Positions 1-9,705 of a stretch of 64,000 nucleotides of DNA are shown here, in pieces (the stretch's first letter is position 1; each line of letters opens with the position of its first letter). The notes under the pieces are model-generated. The model did no database searches. It was not told the origin of the DNA and saw only the letters and a list, made by a program, of their open reading frames with translations. The position numbers were made by a program, and so were the translations under genes. Where the stretch lies: the NCBI RefSeq assembly GCF_022647505.1, contig NZ_CP071409.1:558001-622000 (forward strand), in the 5' to 3' direction. This DNA comes from [Pantoea] beijingensis (GTDB lineage: Bacteria; Pseudomonadota; Gammaproteobacteria; Enterobacterales; Enterobacteriaceae).

Positions 1-37
1 ATTGCTGCATCCTGAATTCGGTCAAAGAGGGGTTTTT

Positions 38-364
38 ATGGAACTTGAGAGCACCATCATGGAGCTGCTGGTACAGGCGGGAACGGCGCGTAGCCATGCG
101 CTCAGCGCACTGCAGCAGGCCAGAAAAGGCGATTTTATCGCCGCAGAGAGCGCAATGAGCGCCTCAAAGCAGGCGGTGAGTGAGGCACATAAGATGCAAA
201 CTGAATTGATTGGTATGGATGAAGGTAGCGGCAAGCTGCCGGTGACATTAATCACCGTTCATGCGCAGGACCATCTGATGAACGCGATGGTTATTCAGGA
301 TTTGGCGACCGATATTATCGCGCTGTATCGCCGTTTACCGACAACAGGAGAACAACATGCTTAA
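38..364 (+). CDS. PTS lactose/cellobiose-family EIIA component
   Basis: A 108-residue cytoplasmic phosphocarrier of the PTS lactose/cellobiose (chitobiose) family. It would take phosphate from HPr and pass it to a IIB protein. The motif VHAQDHLM carries His75, the expected phosphorylated residue by analogy with the family, with Asp78 and His79 close by. The length matches ChbA-type IIA proteins (about 105-116 residues). I chose the ATG at 38 because AAAGAGGGG lies just upstream; the frame is open to the left edge, but the extra residues do not look like this family. The stop overlaps the next gene by 8 bases, so the two are translationally coupled. No IIB gene is visible and it presumably lies left of the window. 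Whether the sugar is cellobiose, chitobiose or another beta-glycoside cannot be read from this subunit. Confidence 0.9.
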   Translation: MELESTIMELLVQAGTARSHALSALQQARKGDFIAAESAMSASKQAVSEAHKMQTELIGMDEGSGKLPVTLITVHAQDHLMNAMVIQDLATDIIALYRRLPTTGEQHA

Positions 365-1667
365 GATTGCGGTTATCGGCGGTGGCAGCAGCTATACGCC
401 AGAATTAATGGAAGGGGTTATTCAGCGTTATCAGGAGGTGCCCGTTACTGAACTGGCACTGGTAGACGTTGAGTCCGGACGGGAAAAAGTGGAGATTATC
501 GCGGCACTAACGCGGCGTATGCTCAAGCATAATGGACTGGAACAGGTGAAAGTGAGCGTCCATTTTACGTTGGATGATGCGATAAAAGGTGCCTGCTTCG
601 TGCTGACTCAGCTACGCGTGGGGCAGCTCTCCGCCCGCGCCGCCGATGAGCGTCTGGGATTGAAATATCAAATGCTTGGACAGGAGACGACCGGCGTTGG
701 CGGTTTTGCTAAAGCGTTGCGGACCATCCCTGTGATGCTGGAAGTGGCCCGCAAAGTCGAAGAGTTGGCGCCTGATGCCTTTATTATCAACTTCACCAAT
801 CCCGCAGGGATCGTCACTGAAGCGGTCTCCCGCTACAGTAAGGCAAAAATCATTGGGTTGTGTAACGTACCGATCACTATGCACCATATGATTGCTGGTA
901 TGCTCAACGCGAAGCGTGACGAGGTAAATTTACGCTTTGCCGGACTCAACCATATGGTCTGGATTCACAAAGTGACTCAGCAGGGGAAAGATGTCACTGC
1001 AAAAGTGATCGATCTGCTGTGTGACGGTAGTGCTTTATCAATGAATAACATCAAAGACGTACCCTGGCCCCCCGCTTTCCTGAAGGCATTAGGGGCTATC
1101 CCGTGTCCTTATCATCGTTACTTCTATCAAACGAAAACCATGCTTGAAGAGGAAGTCGACGCGGCTCAGTCGAGAGGTACGCGTGCCGAACAGGTGATGA
1201 AAGTAGAGGCTGAACTGTTTGAGCTGTATGCCGATCCACAGCTTGATCATAAGCCGGAACAACTCAGCTTTCGCGGCGGTGCTTACTATTCTGAAGTGGC
1301 AGTGGAACTGATCCGTGCGATTCACAACAACTCCGGCAAAGAGATCGTCGTCAACTGTCGTAATAATGGTGCCATTCAAGGATTGCCCGACGATGCCGTA
1401 GTCGAAACCAACTGCATGATTGATGCGCAGGGCGCGCATCCCATCACCTTTGGCCGTTTGCCACCAGCCATGAATGGCCTAACACAGCAGGTCAAAGATT
1501 TTGAGCGTTTGACCATTGAGGCTGCGGTACACGGCGACCGCGATAGCGCGCTATTGGCGCTGGTCACGAATCCGCTGATTGGCAATCTGGCTACTGCGAG
1601 TGACCTGCTGGAAGAAGTCCTGACCATCAATAAGTCATGGTTACCACAATTTAACCAACCGTCTTAA
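357..1667 (+). CDS. GH4 6-phospho-beta-glucosidase (ChbF/CelF/LicH type)
   Basis: A 436-residue cytoplasmic glycosidase of family GH4, which uses NAD+ and a divalent metal to cleave a 6-phosphorylated disaccharide brought in by the PTS. The N-terminus has a Rossmann motif, [10 protein letters not shown] (residues 8-17). The metal-binding pair typical of GH4 is present as Cys169 in CNVP and His199 in GLNHMVW. Length is normal for the family. The start overlaps the IIA stop by 8 bases and the IIC gene follows 140 bases on, so this is one PTS operon. ChbF also accepts chitobiose-6-phosphate after deacetylation, but no ChbG deacetylase is visible here, so a plain beta-glucoside role is equally possible. 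Confidence 0.9.
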   Translation: MLKIAVIGGGSSYTPELMEGVIQRYQEVPVTELALVDVESGREKVEIIAALTRRMLKHNGLEQVKVSVHFTLDDAIKGACFVLTQLRVGQLSARAADERLGLKYQMLGQETTGVGGFAKALRTIPVMLEVARKVEELAPDAFIINFTNPAGIVTEAVSRYSKAKIIGLCNVPITMHHMIAGMLNAKRDEVNLRFAGLNHMVWIHKVTQQGKDVTAKVIDLLCDGSALSMNNIKDVPWPPAFLKALGAIPCPYHRYFYQTKTMLEEEVDAAQSRGTRAEQVMKVEAELFELYADPQLDHKPEQLSFRGGAYYSEVAVELIRAIHNNSGKEIVVNCRNNGAIQGLPDDAVVETNCMIDAQGAHPITFGRLPPAMNGLTQQVKDFERLTIEAAVHGDRDSALLALVTNPLIGNLATASDLLEEVLTINKSWLPQFNQPS

Positions 1668-1807
1668 AACAGGCGCTTGACATGGTTGTGTGGCCAGCCA
1701 GCGCTGATTAGCGATGGAGGGTTTCATTCCGATGATGAAAACAACCAGGCCTGTGAAAGAAGATAAACAATAAAAACGTCGACATCGAATCGACGATGGG
1801 GGTGTAT

Positions 1808-3172
1808 ATGTCGGTAAGTAAATCACTGATTGAGCGTTACGTGCTGCCAGCAGCACTCAAAGTCGCCGGGCAAAAACATGTGCTGTCGGTGCGTGATGGG
1901 ATCATTCTCAACATGCCGTTTATGTTGATCGGATCGTTCTTTCTGATCTTTGCTTATCTGCCGATCCCGGCATATGGCGATATGATGGCGGGGCTATTTG
2001 GCGATGCCTGGCGCGACAAGCTGCTTTATCCCGTTAAAGCGACTTATGACATCATGGCTATCCTTTCCAGCTTCGGTATCGCCTACCGGCTCGCAGAGAA
2101 GTATCGCACCATTGATCCGCTGACCAGCGGCGCGATGTCGCTGGTTGCCTTTATGATGACGATTCCCCAGCATACGCTATTTGCGCCAGTAGAAGGTGCG
2201 GCCCAGAAGATCGTCGACGGGGTGATCCCGGTGAACCTAATCGGTAGCCAGGGGCTATTTGTCGCCATCATCATTTCGCTGCTGTCGACGGAGATCTACC
2301 GTTTTGTTAGCGGTCGTAACCTGGTGATCCGGATGCCGGAAGGTGTGCCTCCCGCCGTCGCGAAGTCTTTTTTGGCGCTGGTACCGGGTTTCTGCGTACT
2401 GGCCGTCGTACTGGCGTTGCGTCTGGCGGTGGAGGCCTCACCGTTTGGCGATGTGAATAATATGATTGCGACCATTATTGGTATTCCGATGCATCACGTT
2501 GGCGGCACGCTGCCGGGGATGATTTTTTCGGTGATCCTGATCGGCGTATTGTGGACATTAGGGTTGCACGGCGACGCCATTGTGTTGGTGTTTATTCAGC
2601 CGGTATGGTTGTCAAACATGACGGAAAACCTGAACGCTTTTCAGCATAATCTGCCGATTCCCCACATTATTACCCAGCAATTTTATGATTTATGGATTGC
2701 CCCGGGGGGAACGGGGGCGCTGCTGGGGCTGGTCCTGTTTATGCTGCTGAGAAGTCGCAGCGCCCAGATGAAGCAGTTAGGCAAAATAGCCGCACCTGGC
2801 GCGTTATTTAATATCAGCGAACCCATGGTGTTTGGTATCCCGTTAGTCATGAATCCTTACTTCTTTCTGCCGTTTATTTTGACGCCGGTGGTGCTGGTAT
2901 TAGTGTCTTACCTGGCCATGTCGACGGGACTCGTCGCACCGCCTGCCGGTATTGCGCTACCGTTTACCACCCCCATTTTCGTCAGTGGCTACCTGGCAAC
3001 CGGCGGCCATATTTCAGGCACCGTGCTGCAGGCGGTAAACCTGACGATTTCACTGGCGATGTATTATCCCTTCTTCCGTGCCTGGGACCGACTGAAGCTA
3101 CGTGAGGAGCAACAGGCGACAGAGAGCTCTGCAGCAACATCTCGCAGTACCGGCGAGGTGACACAAGCATAA
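1808..3172 (+). CDS. PTS cellobiose-family EIIC permease
   Basis: A membrane permease of the PTS lactose/cellobiose IIC family, about 454 residues, with some ten hydrophobic segments spread over the whole length and a hydrophilic tail after about residue 430. It moves and phosphorylates a beta-glycoside together with the IIA protein upstream and a IIB protein not in the window. I place the start at the ATG at 1808 because GGGGGTG lies six bases upstream; an in-frame ATG at 1796 would add four residues but has no ribosome site. The C-terminal tail (residues about 434-454) is rich in Ser, Thr and Gln and looks like an unstructured extension. The gene ends just before a hairpin that separates it from convergent treC. 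Confidence 0.88.
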   Translation: MSVSKSLIERYVLPAALKVAGQKHVLSVRDGIILNMPFMLIGSFFLIFAYLPIPAYGDMMAGLFGDAWRDKLLYPVKATYDIMAILSSFGIAYRLAEKYRTIDPLTSGAMSLVAFMMTIPQHTLFAPVEGAAQKIVDGVIPVNLIGSQGLFVAIIISLLSTEIYRFVSGRNLVIRMPEGVPPAVAKSFLALVPGFCVLAVVLALRLAVEASPFGDVNNMIATIIGIPMHHVGGTLPGMIFSVILIGVLWTLGLHGDAIVLVFIQPVWLSNMTENLNAFQHNLPIPHIITQQFYDLWIAPGGTGALLGLVLFMLLRSRSAQMKQLGKIAAPGALFNISEPMVFGIPLVMNPYFFLPFILTPVVLVLVSYLAMSTGLVAPPAGIALPFTTPIFVSGYLATGGHISGTVLQAVNLTISLAMYYPFFRAWDRLKLREEQQATESSAATSRSTGEVTQA

Positions 3173-3175
3173 GGC

Positions 3176-3199
3176 ATCAGGCCGGGAAACCGGCCTGAT
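3176..3199. terminator. Bidirectional hairpin between IIC and treC
   Basis: A perfect 10-base-pair inverted repeat with a GAAA loop (arms 3176-3185 and 3190-3199) fills the 30-base gap between two convergent genes. The stem is GC-rich in the middle. Neither strand has a strong T-run after it, so it may be a weak or Rho-assisted terminator, or an mRNA-stabilising end. Confidence 0.55.
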
Positions 3200-3202
3200 A
3201 TG

Positions 3203-4861
3203 TTATCGTTTCTGATACCACCAGACGGCTTCATACGGACGCAGCATCATTTCGCCAGGTGCCGTATGGGGATCGCCGTAGTTACTCATCAGTACCTCCC
3301 AGCGATCGCTGAATGCATCGGGATGCCAGGATTGTGCTTCACGGCTGAGGTTAGCGGCGACAATAAGTCTTTCACCCTCATATTCGCGACGATAGCACCA
3401 CAAATAAGGGTGTTCTGGCAGCAGGTCGGTATAGTCGCCCCAGGTCAAAATATCGTGGGTTTTACGCAGTTGGATTAGTCGCTTGTAGGTATAAAACACC
3501 GAGTTTTCATCAGCAACTGCTGCTGCTGCATTAATGGTTTCATAGCTATCGCTCATGCCGATCCACGGTGTACCACCAGTAAAACCTGCATTTTCGCTGT
3601 TATCCCACTGCATCGGGGTTCGCCCATTATCGCGTGATTTACCCGCGAGGATTGCCAACAGATTGTCGTTATCGCGGCCCTGTGCGCGCAGTTCGGCATA
3701 CATATTATGACTTTCAATATCGCGGTAATCGATAATGCGTGTGAAGTGAGGATTGATCATCCCCAGCTCTTCTCCCTGAAAAATATAGGGTGTGCCCTGC
3801 ATGCCGTGCAGCGCCATGGCCAGCAGTTTGGCCGACTGAACGCGATATTGACCTTCGTCGCCCCAGCGTGAAACGACACGTGGCTGGTCATGGTTACACC
3901 AGAACAGCGCATTCCATGCTTTATTGTGCATACCCTGCTGCCAGTGGGTAAAAATGGCTTTAAGCGCCACCAAATCGAGCGGTGTCAGCGTCCATTTTTG
4001 CCCCTGATAAAAATCGACCTCGACATGGTCAAAGCTAAACACCATCGACAGTTCTTCACCGTCCAGCGAGCCATAGCGCTGACAGTGTTCCAGCGTTGCG
4101 GAAGACATTTCGCCGACCGTCATCAGTTCACGTGGACGAAAGACATCGCGACTCATCTCCTGCATATATTCGTGAATACGTGGACCATCAGTGTAAAGGC
4201 GCAGTCCGTCACCGTACGGATCGTCAGGAAAATCCTGGTGCTTAGAGACCAGATTCACCACATCAAGCCTCAGCCCATCGATGCCACGATCGGCCCAGAA
4301 ATTGACGATCTGCTTAAGCTCCGCGCGCACATTTTCATTTTCCCAGTTGAGATCGGCCTGCTCCGGCGCCCACAGATGCATATAATACTGACCGCTCTCG
4401 GCGTGCCAGCGCCAGGCGTGGCCACCAAACTTGGATCGCCAGTTATTGGGCGGTTCATTTGGTGTACCGTCACGCCAGATATAGTAAGAACGATAGGGGC
4501 TTTCGCGATCCAGCGCTTCATGAAACCAGTGGTGCTGGGTTGATGAGTGGTTAAACACCATATCCAGGATCACACGCAGCCCGCGCTGATGTGCCTGCTC
4601 AACCAGATTATCGAAATCAGTCAGTGTGCCGAATGAGGGATCGATAGCGGTATAGTTTGCGACGTCATAACCGTTATCCACCTGCGGTGAAATATAAAAA
4701 GGCGTTAACCAAATCGCATCAACGCCAAGCAATTTAAGGTAATCCAGGCGCTGAATGACGCCTGCCAAATCGCCCGTCCCGCTGTCGGTCGTATCCTGAA
4801 AACTCTTCGGATAAATTTGATAAATAACCCCGTTTTGCCACCATGGTGGAATTTTATTCAT
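3203..4861 (-). CDS. treC: Trehalose-6-phosphate hydrolase (TreC-type GH13)
   Basis: A 552-residue GH13 alpha-glucosidase that hydrolyses trehalose-6-phosphate to glucose and glucose-6-phosphate in the cytoplasm. The catalytic triad is visible: Asp200 in GLRLDVVNL, Glu251 in MTVGEMSS and Asp325 in CNHDQP. From memory the sequence is very close to E. coli TreC over its whole length, including the opening WWQNGVIYQIYPKSFQDTT, and the length is the same. In E. coli treB (the trehalose PTS) and treR precede treC; here the 510 bases upstream hold neither, and an exported hexosaminidase follows instead. The gene therefore depends on a transporter elsewhere, or serves a related substrate such as isomaltose. 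The reading frame looks intact. Confidence 0.87.
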   Translation of the reverse strand: MNKIPPWWQNGVIYQIYPKSFQDTTDSGTGDLAGVIQRLDYLKLLGVDAIWLTPFYISPQVDNGYDVANYTAIDPSFGTLTDFDNLVEQAHQRGLRVILDMVFNHSSTQHHWFHEALDRESPYRSYYIWRDGTPNEPPNNWRSKFGGHAWRWHAESGQYYMHLWAPEQADLNWENENVRAELKQIVNFWADRGIDGLRLDVVNLVSKHQDFPDDPYGDGLRLYTDGPRIHEYMQEMSRDVFRPRELMTVGEMSSATLEHCQRYGSLDGEELSMVFSFDHVEVDFYQGQKWTLTPLDLVALKAIFTHWQQGMHNKAWNALFWCNHDQPRVVSRWGDEGQYRVQSAKLLAMALHGMQGTPYIFQGEELGMINPHFTRIIDYRDIESHNMYAELRAQGRDNDNLLAILAGKSRDNGRTPMQWDNSENAGFTGGTPWIGMSDSYETINAAAAVADENSVFYTYKRLIQLRKTHDILTWGDYTDLLPEHPYLWCYRREYEGERLIVAANLSREAQSWHPDAFSDRWEVLMSNYGDPHTAPGEMMLRPYEAVWWYQKR

Positions 4862-5371
4862 TGCTTAATCCTGATTGTCATGGCGAAAGTTTCCCCTGCC
4901 TATACCCTGGATTATTCAACGCCTTTGTATGCGTCGTATGACCGGTTAAAACCTGGCTGGTGTTTTTCAGAACTGCGGCACAGCCTGCAACATCCTCGCC
5001 CGGGTATAAAAGGAGCGTTGGTTTTTTTTAGCCTGTCTTAAGGTTAGCTATTAACTGACGAATCGAAACCAGCAAACGCCTGCAAAGACATGAAAAATTG
5101 CACCGCTAATGATCCGGCTAATGGATAACAAGTTGCCGCACAACGGGATAGCGCACGATTAGCTGGAAAAAAAAAGTTAAGTAAATCCGTTGATAAGGTT
5201 GTTGCAAAAATTTACGAGCCGCTCAGACTTTCACCATCGTGTGGTTGATGCGGGGCACGAATTATGTTTTATACCGTCATACTACACGCTGCAGATGTGC
5301 CGTTTCAGCCGCATTAAGCTGCGCTTATTTCGCTAATTTTTGGTCCGTCATTATTTATAAGGGAGTATTTT
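4862..5371. other. 510-base divergent intergenic region
   Basis: The region between treC (leftward) and the hexosaminidase gene (rightward). I found no convincing coding sequence, tRNA or repeat. It must hold both promoters. AGGATT lies before the treC start and AAGGGAG before the hexosaminidase start. A weak sigma-70-like pair (TTGATG near 5245 with an AT-rich element about 12-18 bases on) may drive the hexosaminidase. In E. coli this is the stretch where treB, treR and mgtA lie, so it may be the scar of their loss or move. Confidence 0.4.
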
Positions 5372-7756
5372 ATGTTTTTGCGACAAACCTTACTCGCCTC
5401 GTCAATATTACTTTCTCTTAACGCATTTGCAGCCCCTGCGGGTGACTTACCGTTAATGCCCTGGCCACAGCAGGTAGAACAACCTGCTACCGGGGGAAAG
5501 CTGGTTCTTGACCGAAAACTAACCTTAAAAGTCAACGGCGATAACCTTGAAGGCGCGCTTGAGCGTTGGCGCCAGCGTATTGCACGGCAAACCGGTTGGG
5601 AACTGGAACCACGAGAAGAACGCATCGACACTCCCACCATCAGTATCAATATTACGCAAGCGGTTGATACGCAGCCGAAGTTAGACAGTGATGAAAGCTA
5701 TCATTTATCGGTGACGGAAAAAGGTGTGACGCTGCGAGCCAATACCCGTTTTGGCGCAATGCACGGCATGGAAACACTGTTACAGCTGATTCAAAACGAC
5801 AGCCAGAATACCTTTATTCCGCTGGTTGAGATCCAGGATAAGCCTCGCTTCCCATGGCGCGGTGTCTTAATTGACTCTGCGCGCCATTTTATGCCGCTTG
5901 AGGTGATTAAGCGGCAGATTGAGGGCATGGCCGCCGCGCGAATGAACGTATTTCACTGGCATCTGACGGATGACCAGGGCTGGCGCTTTGCGTCCACTCA
6001 CTATCCCCAACTCCAGCAACAGGCCAGTGACGGTCTGTTTTACACTCAAGATGAGATGAAAACGATCGTTCGCTATGCGGCCGAACGCGGTATTCGCGTA
6101 ATACCGGAGCTTGACCTGCCCGGACACGCGTCTGCCCTTGCCGTTGCGATGCCGGAGTTAATAAGTGCGCCAGGGCCTTACAAAATGGAGCGCGGTTGGG
6201 GAGTGTTTCAGCCGCTGCTGGATCCGAGCAACGAGCAGGTTTACCGCGTTATTGATACCCTCATTGGTGAAATGGCGGCGATATTCCCTGATGCTTATCT
6301 CCATATCGGAGGGGATGAAGTCGATGCCACACAGTGGAAAGCGTCGGCGCAAATTCAACAATTTATGAAAGCGCATCAGCTTCAGGATGAGCACGCGTTA
6401 CAGGCGTACTTCAACCAGCGCCTTGAAAAAATTCTTGAGAAACATCAGCGACAAATGGTGGGTTGGGATGAAATCTATCATCCTGATCTACCTCGTAATA
6501 TTGTGATCCAGTCCTGGCAAGGGCAAGATGCGTTGGGCAATATCGCCAGTGATAACTATCGTGGCATCCTCTCCACCGGTTTCTACCTGGACCAACCCCA
6601 GCCTGCGGCTTATCACTATCGCAATGAGATAACAATGCAAGGTCTGGGCGGCGCGGATCAGACACAAAATGATGAACATGTGCAAAGCTGGAAATTTACC
6701 ATGCCGCGTCTGAAAGGCAGCGCCGTCGAAGGCAGTTTTACGCTGATTGATGGGCGACATGGCTGGCGTGGTTTCATTGATTTTGCCGGTAAATCCCGCC
6801 GCATGGTGAAAAATATCAACTGGCTGGCACCCGATAAAGTTACCTTCAGCGTGGACAGCTGGATGGGGGAAGTGCAGCCGGTGGTAAAGTTAACGCAGAA
6901 CACGCTGGACGGTTACATGCGGGTGGGCAATGTGCGTTATCCCGCTTCGGGTCGTCGTCTTGAGCGGGTGCCACCGGGGATTCAGCCTGTTGTGCCTAAT
7001 GCACGGCAGCAAGAGGAAAATCTGTTGGGGGGCGAAGCGGCAGTGTGGGCAGAAAACATCAATGCTAACCTGTTGGATGTGAAATTATGGCCGCGCGCTT
7101 TTGTTATTGCCGAGCGATTATGGTCGGCAAAGGATGTCACGGATGAGGCGAATATGTATCGCCGTCTGGCGGCGGTGGATCGCTGGTCAGCCGTTTCAGT
7201 GGGCCTGCAACAGCATCAGGAAGCGCAGGCGCAAATGGTTCGCCTGGCCAACAGCAGCGATATCGTGCCATTGCAGATTCTTAGCGAGGTATTGGAACCT
7301 GCTCAGTATTACACTCGCCAGCACCTAAAATTTCAGGCGGGCAATTACGATGCCGCCGAGCCACTGAACCGCTTAGCGGACATACTGCCGTCAGAGAGTG
7401 ATAAGGTTCGGGCCTTAGATCAGCAGGTCGATGCGTTAATCGAGGATCGGGACAATAAGCAGGCCACACAGGCTATACGCCAGCAACTGACGTACTGGCA
7501 AAACAATATTACACAGGTCTTGCCGCTGCTTGAGCGCAATTATCAGTTAACCGCGTTGCGTCCTGTGGCACAGCAGGTGGCAGATATTGCTCAAATGGGG
7601 AATATGCTGCTGGATGCGTTGGAGAACGAGCGAGCCTTTGGTGCGCGGGAAGTGGCAGCAATGCATGCCACGCTGAACGCAGCAGCACGCACACAGGATG
7701 AGGTGGTGATTGCGCTGGTTTATCCGGTGGAGAAGTTGTTGAGGGCCAGTAAATAA
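5372..7756 (+). CDS. Exported GH20 beta-N-acetylhexosaminidase (chitobiase)
   Basis: A 794-residue GH20 enzyme that removes terminal N-acetylglucosamine from chitobiose or other N-acetylhexosaminides. The N-terminus is a signal peptide: a short basic start, a hydrophobic core and an A-F-A-A cleavage region near residue 21, so it acts in the periplasm or on the surface. The order is signal peptide, a GH20b-like N-terminal domain (about 25-150), then the TIM barrel with the catalytic pair Asp315-Glu316 in HIGGDEVD. A segment around residues 440-540 looks like an insertion within the barrel region, and the last 200 residues are a helical tail. AAGGGAG precedes the ATG. No PTS gene is co-transcribed with it, but the nearby PTS cluster could import its products. 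K-12-type E. coli has no such gene at this position. Confidence 0.9.
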   Translation: MFLRQTLLASSILLSLNAFAAPAGDLPLMPWPQQVEQPATGGKLVLDRKLTLKVNGDNLEGALERWRQRIARQTGWELEPREERIDTPTISINITQAVDTQPKLDSDESYHLSVTEKGVTLRANTRFGAMHGMETLLQLIQNDSQNTFIPLVEIQDKPRFPWRGVLIDSARHFMPLEVIKRQIEGMAAARMNVFHWHLTDDQGWRFASTHYPQLQQQASDGLFYTQDEMKTIVRYAAERGIRVIPELDLPGHASALAVAMPELISAPGPYKMERGWGVFQPLLDPSNEQVYRVIDTLIGEMAAIFPDAYLHIGGDEVDATQWKASAQIQQFMKAHQLQDEHALQAYFNQRLEKILEKHQRQMVGWDEIYHPDLPRNIVIQSWQGQDALGNIASDNYRGILSTGFYLDQPQPAAYHYRNEITMQGLGGADQTQNDEHVQSWKFTMPRLKGSAVEGSFTLIDGRHGWRGFIDFAGKSRRMVKNINWLAPDKVTFSVDSWMGEVQPVVKLTQNTLDGYMRVGNVRYPASGRRLERVPPGIQPVVPNARQQEENLLGGEAAVWAENINANLLDVKLWPRAFVIAERLWSAKDVTDEANMYRRLAAVDRWSAVSVGLQQHQEAQAQMVRLANSSDIVPLQILSEVLEPAQYYTRQHLKFQAGNYDAAEPLNRLADILPSESDKVRALDQQVDALIEDRDNKQATQAIRQQLTYWQNNITQVLPLLERNYQLTALRPVAQQVADIAQMGNMLLDALENERAFGAREVAAMHATLNAAARTQDEVVIALVYPVEKLLRASK

Positions 7757-7759
7757 AGA

Positions 7760-7850
7760 TACCCGTCATACTTGCCGCGGCCTCTGCGTTGGCTGCGCGG
7801 TCTTACCCGGGTCACTTACTGATGTAAGCTCCCCGGGATGCGTCCGCGGG
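7760..7850. repeat. ERIC (IRU) element, diverged or partial
   Basis: The sequence begins ACCCGTCATACTT and contains GGTCACTTACTGATGTAAGCTCC, matching the conserved ERIC core, including the CTTAC/GTAAG inner hairpin and flanking CCCGGG blocks. It fills the gap between the convergent hexosaminidase and ridA genes. The usual closing arm ending in GGGTATA is absent, so it is shorter than a full 127-base copy or has diverged at the right end. Confidence 0.75.
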
Positions 7851-8237
7851 TTAGCTACGTATGGCGATCGCTTCGATCTCGATCTTCACATCTTTCGGCA
7901 GGCGCGCGACTTCTACACAGGAACGTGCCGGAAAGCTGGCCTGATGTTCGGTGAAAAAAGCGTCGTAGGTCGCATTCACGCTCGCGAAGTCGTTAAGGTC
8001 CTTAACGAATACCGTGGTCTTAACAATGTCTGCCACTTTCAGGCCGGCAGCCTCTACGATCGCTTGCACGTTATCCAGCGATTGACGCGTCTGAGCTGCA
8101 ATATCGTCTGGCACCGTACCGGTTTTAGGATCGACAGGAATCTGGCCAGAGGTGATGATCATACTGCCCAAATCAACGGCCTGAACATAGGGACCAATTG
8201 CCGCGGGTGCTTTATCTGTACTGATTTCGCGAGACAT
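7851..8237 (-). CDS. ridA: RidA enamine/imine deaminase
   Basis: A 128-residue member of the RidA/YjgF/YER057c family, which hydrolyses reactive 2-aminoacrylate and related enamines made by PLP enzymes, protecting the cell. The sequence keeps the family signature ARSCVEVARLPKDVKIEIEA near the C-terminus, including the Arg that binds the substrate carboxylate. I start at 8237 because AGGAG lies seven bases upstream and the protein then has the usual length; an in-frame ATG at 8261 would add eight residues. Its place downstream of pyrI is the usual enteric arrangement. Confidence 0.95.
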   Translation of the reverse strand: MSREISTDKAPAAIGPYVQAVDLGSMIITSGQIPVDPKTGTVPDDIAAQTRQSLDNVQAIVEAAGLKVADIVKTTVFVKDLNDFASVNATYDAFFTEHQASFPARSCVEVARLPKDVKIEIEAIAIRS

Positions 8238-8291
8238 GACTTCTCCTGAAAAGGTATTCACACTGAAGATGATGCATCAGTATACCAGACG

Positions 8292-8756
8292 TTAACCGTT
8301 TGCCAGCACCACATGGTGAGCAAACGACTTCTCGCAATATTTGCACTGCAACTGTACCTCATCATGACGTTTTTTCACCGCGAAGCTGGACATCACCGGT
8401 TCGTTGCGGCTGATACAGTTACTGTTAGGACATGTCAGTACTCGCTCAATGCGGTCAGGCAGCGCAGGCGCGCTCTTTCCGACCACTTCATATTCATCAA
8501 TGCGATTAACGGTAGCGTGCGGTGCGTACACCGCTAATTGGTTGATTTGTGCTTCGGTCAGAAACGTATTTTCAATCTTAATCAGATCCTTACGTCCTAA
8601 CTCGCCGGAAGGCAGATTCAAACCAATCGTGATGCGCTGGTCGGTTTCCGTCAGGCGGAACAACGTCAGTAACTTAAATCCAACCTGCGCGGGGATGTGA
8701 TCGATAACCGTACCGCGTTTAATCGCCTCAACCTGCAACTTATTATCTTGTGTCAT
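8292..8756 (-). CDS. pyrI: Aspartate carbamoyltransferase regulatory chain
   Basis: The 154-residue regulatory subunit of aspartate transcarbamoylase. It binds CTP/ATP and holds the catalytic trimers together. The N-terminal allosteric domain includes [15 protein letters not shown], and the C-terminal zinc domain has its four cysteines in CPNSNC and CKYC. The start at 8756 has AAGGAGG eight bases upstream and matches E. coli PyrI; the frame is open further left but overlaps pyrB. The gene follows pyrB by 13 bases. Confidence 0.96.
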   Translation of the reverse strand: MTQDNKLQVEAIKRGTVIDHIPAQVGFKLLTLFRLTETDQRITIGLNLPSGELGRKDLIKIENTFLTEAQINQLAVYAPHATVNRIDEYEVVGKSAPALPDRIERVLTCPNSNCISRNEPVMSSFAVKKRHDEVQLQCKYCEKSFAHHVVLANG

Positions 8757-8769
8757 CGTTCTTTCCTCC

Positions 8770-9705
8770 TTACAGAGCCAGTTCGCTATTGAGCACCAGC
8801 GCCAGAAGCGCCTGACGAGCATAGATACCATTACCGGCTTGCTGGAAATACCAGGCATGCGGTGTGCTATCAACGTCCGTGGTAATCTCATCAATACGTG
8901 GCAGCGGATGCAGCACCTTCATGTTGTCACGCGCATCGGCCAGATCGGCGGCCCGCAGAATAAATTGCGCTTTTACATTGGCATACTCGGACGGGTCGAG
9001 GCGTTCTTTCTGTACACGTGTCATATACAGGATATCAACCAGTGGGATCACCTCATCGATGGTGTCATGGCGGCTCCACGGAATGCCTTGTTCATCCAAC
9101 ATATCGGTGATGTAACCCGGCATTGCAAGCGCATCCGGGGCGATAAAGAAGAAGCGATTGCCGTCAAATTTAGCCAGTGCCTGCGCCAGAGAGTGCACGG
9201 TACGGCCATATTTCAGATCCCCAACCATTGCCACGTTAAGGTTATTCAGGCGGCCTTGTGTTTCCTGAATGGTAAACAGATCGAGCAGCGTTTGCGTTGG
9301 ATGTTGGTTAGCCCCGTCACCCGCATTGAGGATCGGAATGCCCCCCGAGTATTCAGTGGCCAGGCGCGCCGCACCTTCCTGAGGATGACGCATAACGATG
9401 GCGTCAACATAGGTGCCAATCACGGCGATTGTATCGGCTAGCGTCTCGCCTTTTTTACCCAGCGAGGTATTACTGCCATCAGAAAAACCAACGACGGAAG
9501 CCCCTAGTCGGTGGATGGCGCTTTCAAATGACAAGCGCGTACGGGTTGAGGCTTCAAAGAAACAGCTGGCAATCACCTTATGTTTCAGTAACTCAGGTTG
9601 AGGATGCGCTTTCAGGCGCGCAGCGGTACTCAGCACCAGCTCCAGCTCTTCACGGCTAAGATCGTTGATTGAGATAATATTTTTATGATAAAGCGGATTG
9701 GCCAT
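8770..9705 (-). CDS. pyrB: Aspartate carbamoyltransferase catalytic chain
   Basis: The 311-residue catalytic subunit, the same length as in E. coli. It joins carbamoyl phosphate and aspartate, the committed step of pyrimidine synthesis. The carbamoyl-phosphate loop STRTR is at residues 53-57, and HPTQ and HPLPR motifs follow. It is co-transcribed with pyrI. The sequence just upstream, where the UTP-sensing leader pyrL normally lies, is unusual and described separately. Its neighbours on the other side also make or use carbamoyl phosphate. Confidence 0.97.
   Translation of the reverse strand: MANPLYHKNIISINDLSREELELVLSTAARLKAHPQPELLKHKVIASCFFEASTRTRLSFESAIHRLGASVVGFSDGSNTSLGKKGETLADTIAVIGTYVDAIVMRHPQEGAARLATEYSGGIPILNAGDGANQHPTQTLLDLFTIQETQGRLNNLNVAMVGDLKYGRTVHSLAQALAKFDGNRFFFIAPDALAMPGYITDMLDEQGIPWSRHDTIDEVIPLVDILYMTRVQKERLDPSEYANVKAQFILRAADLADARDNMKVLHPLPRIDEITTDVDSTPHAWYFQQAGNGIYARQALLALVLNSELAL

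Noticed and set aside
3890..4543. A 217-codon open frame on the plus strand
   Set aside because: Entirely antisense to treC, whose catalytic motifs are certain.
8839..9441. A 200-codon open frame on the plus strand
   Set aside because: Antisense to pyrB with no independent signal.
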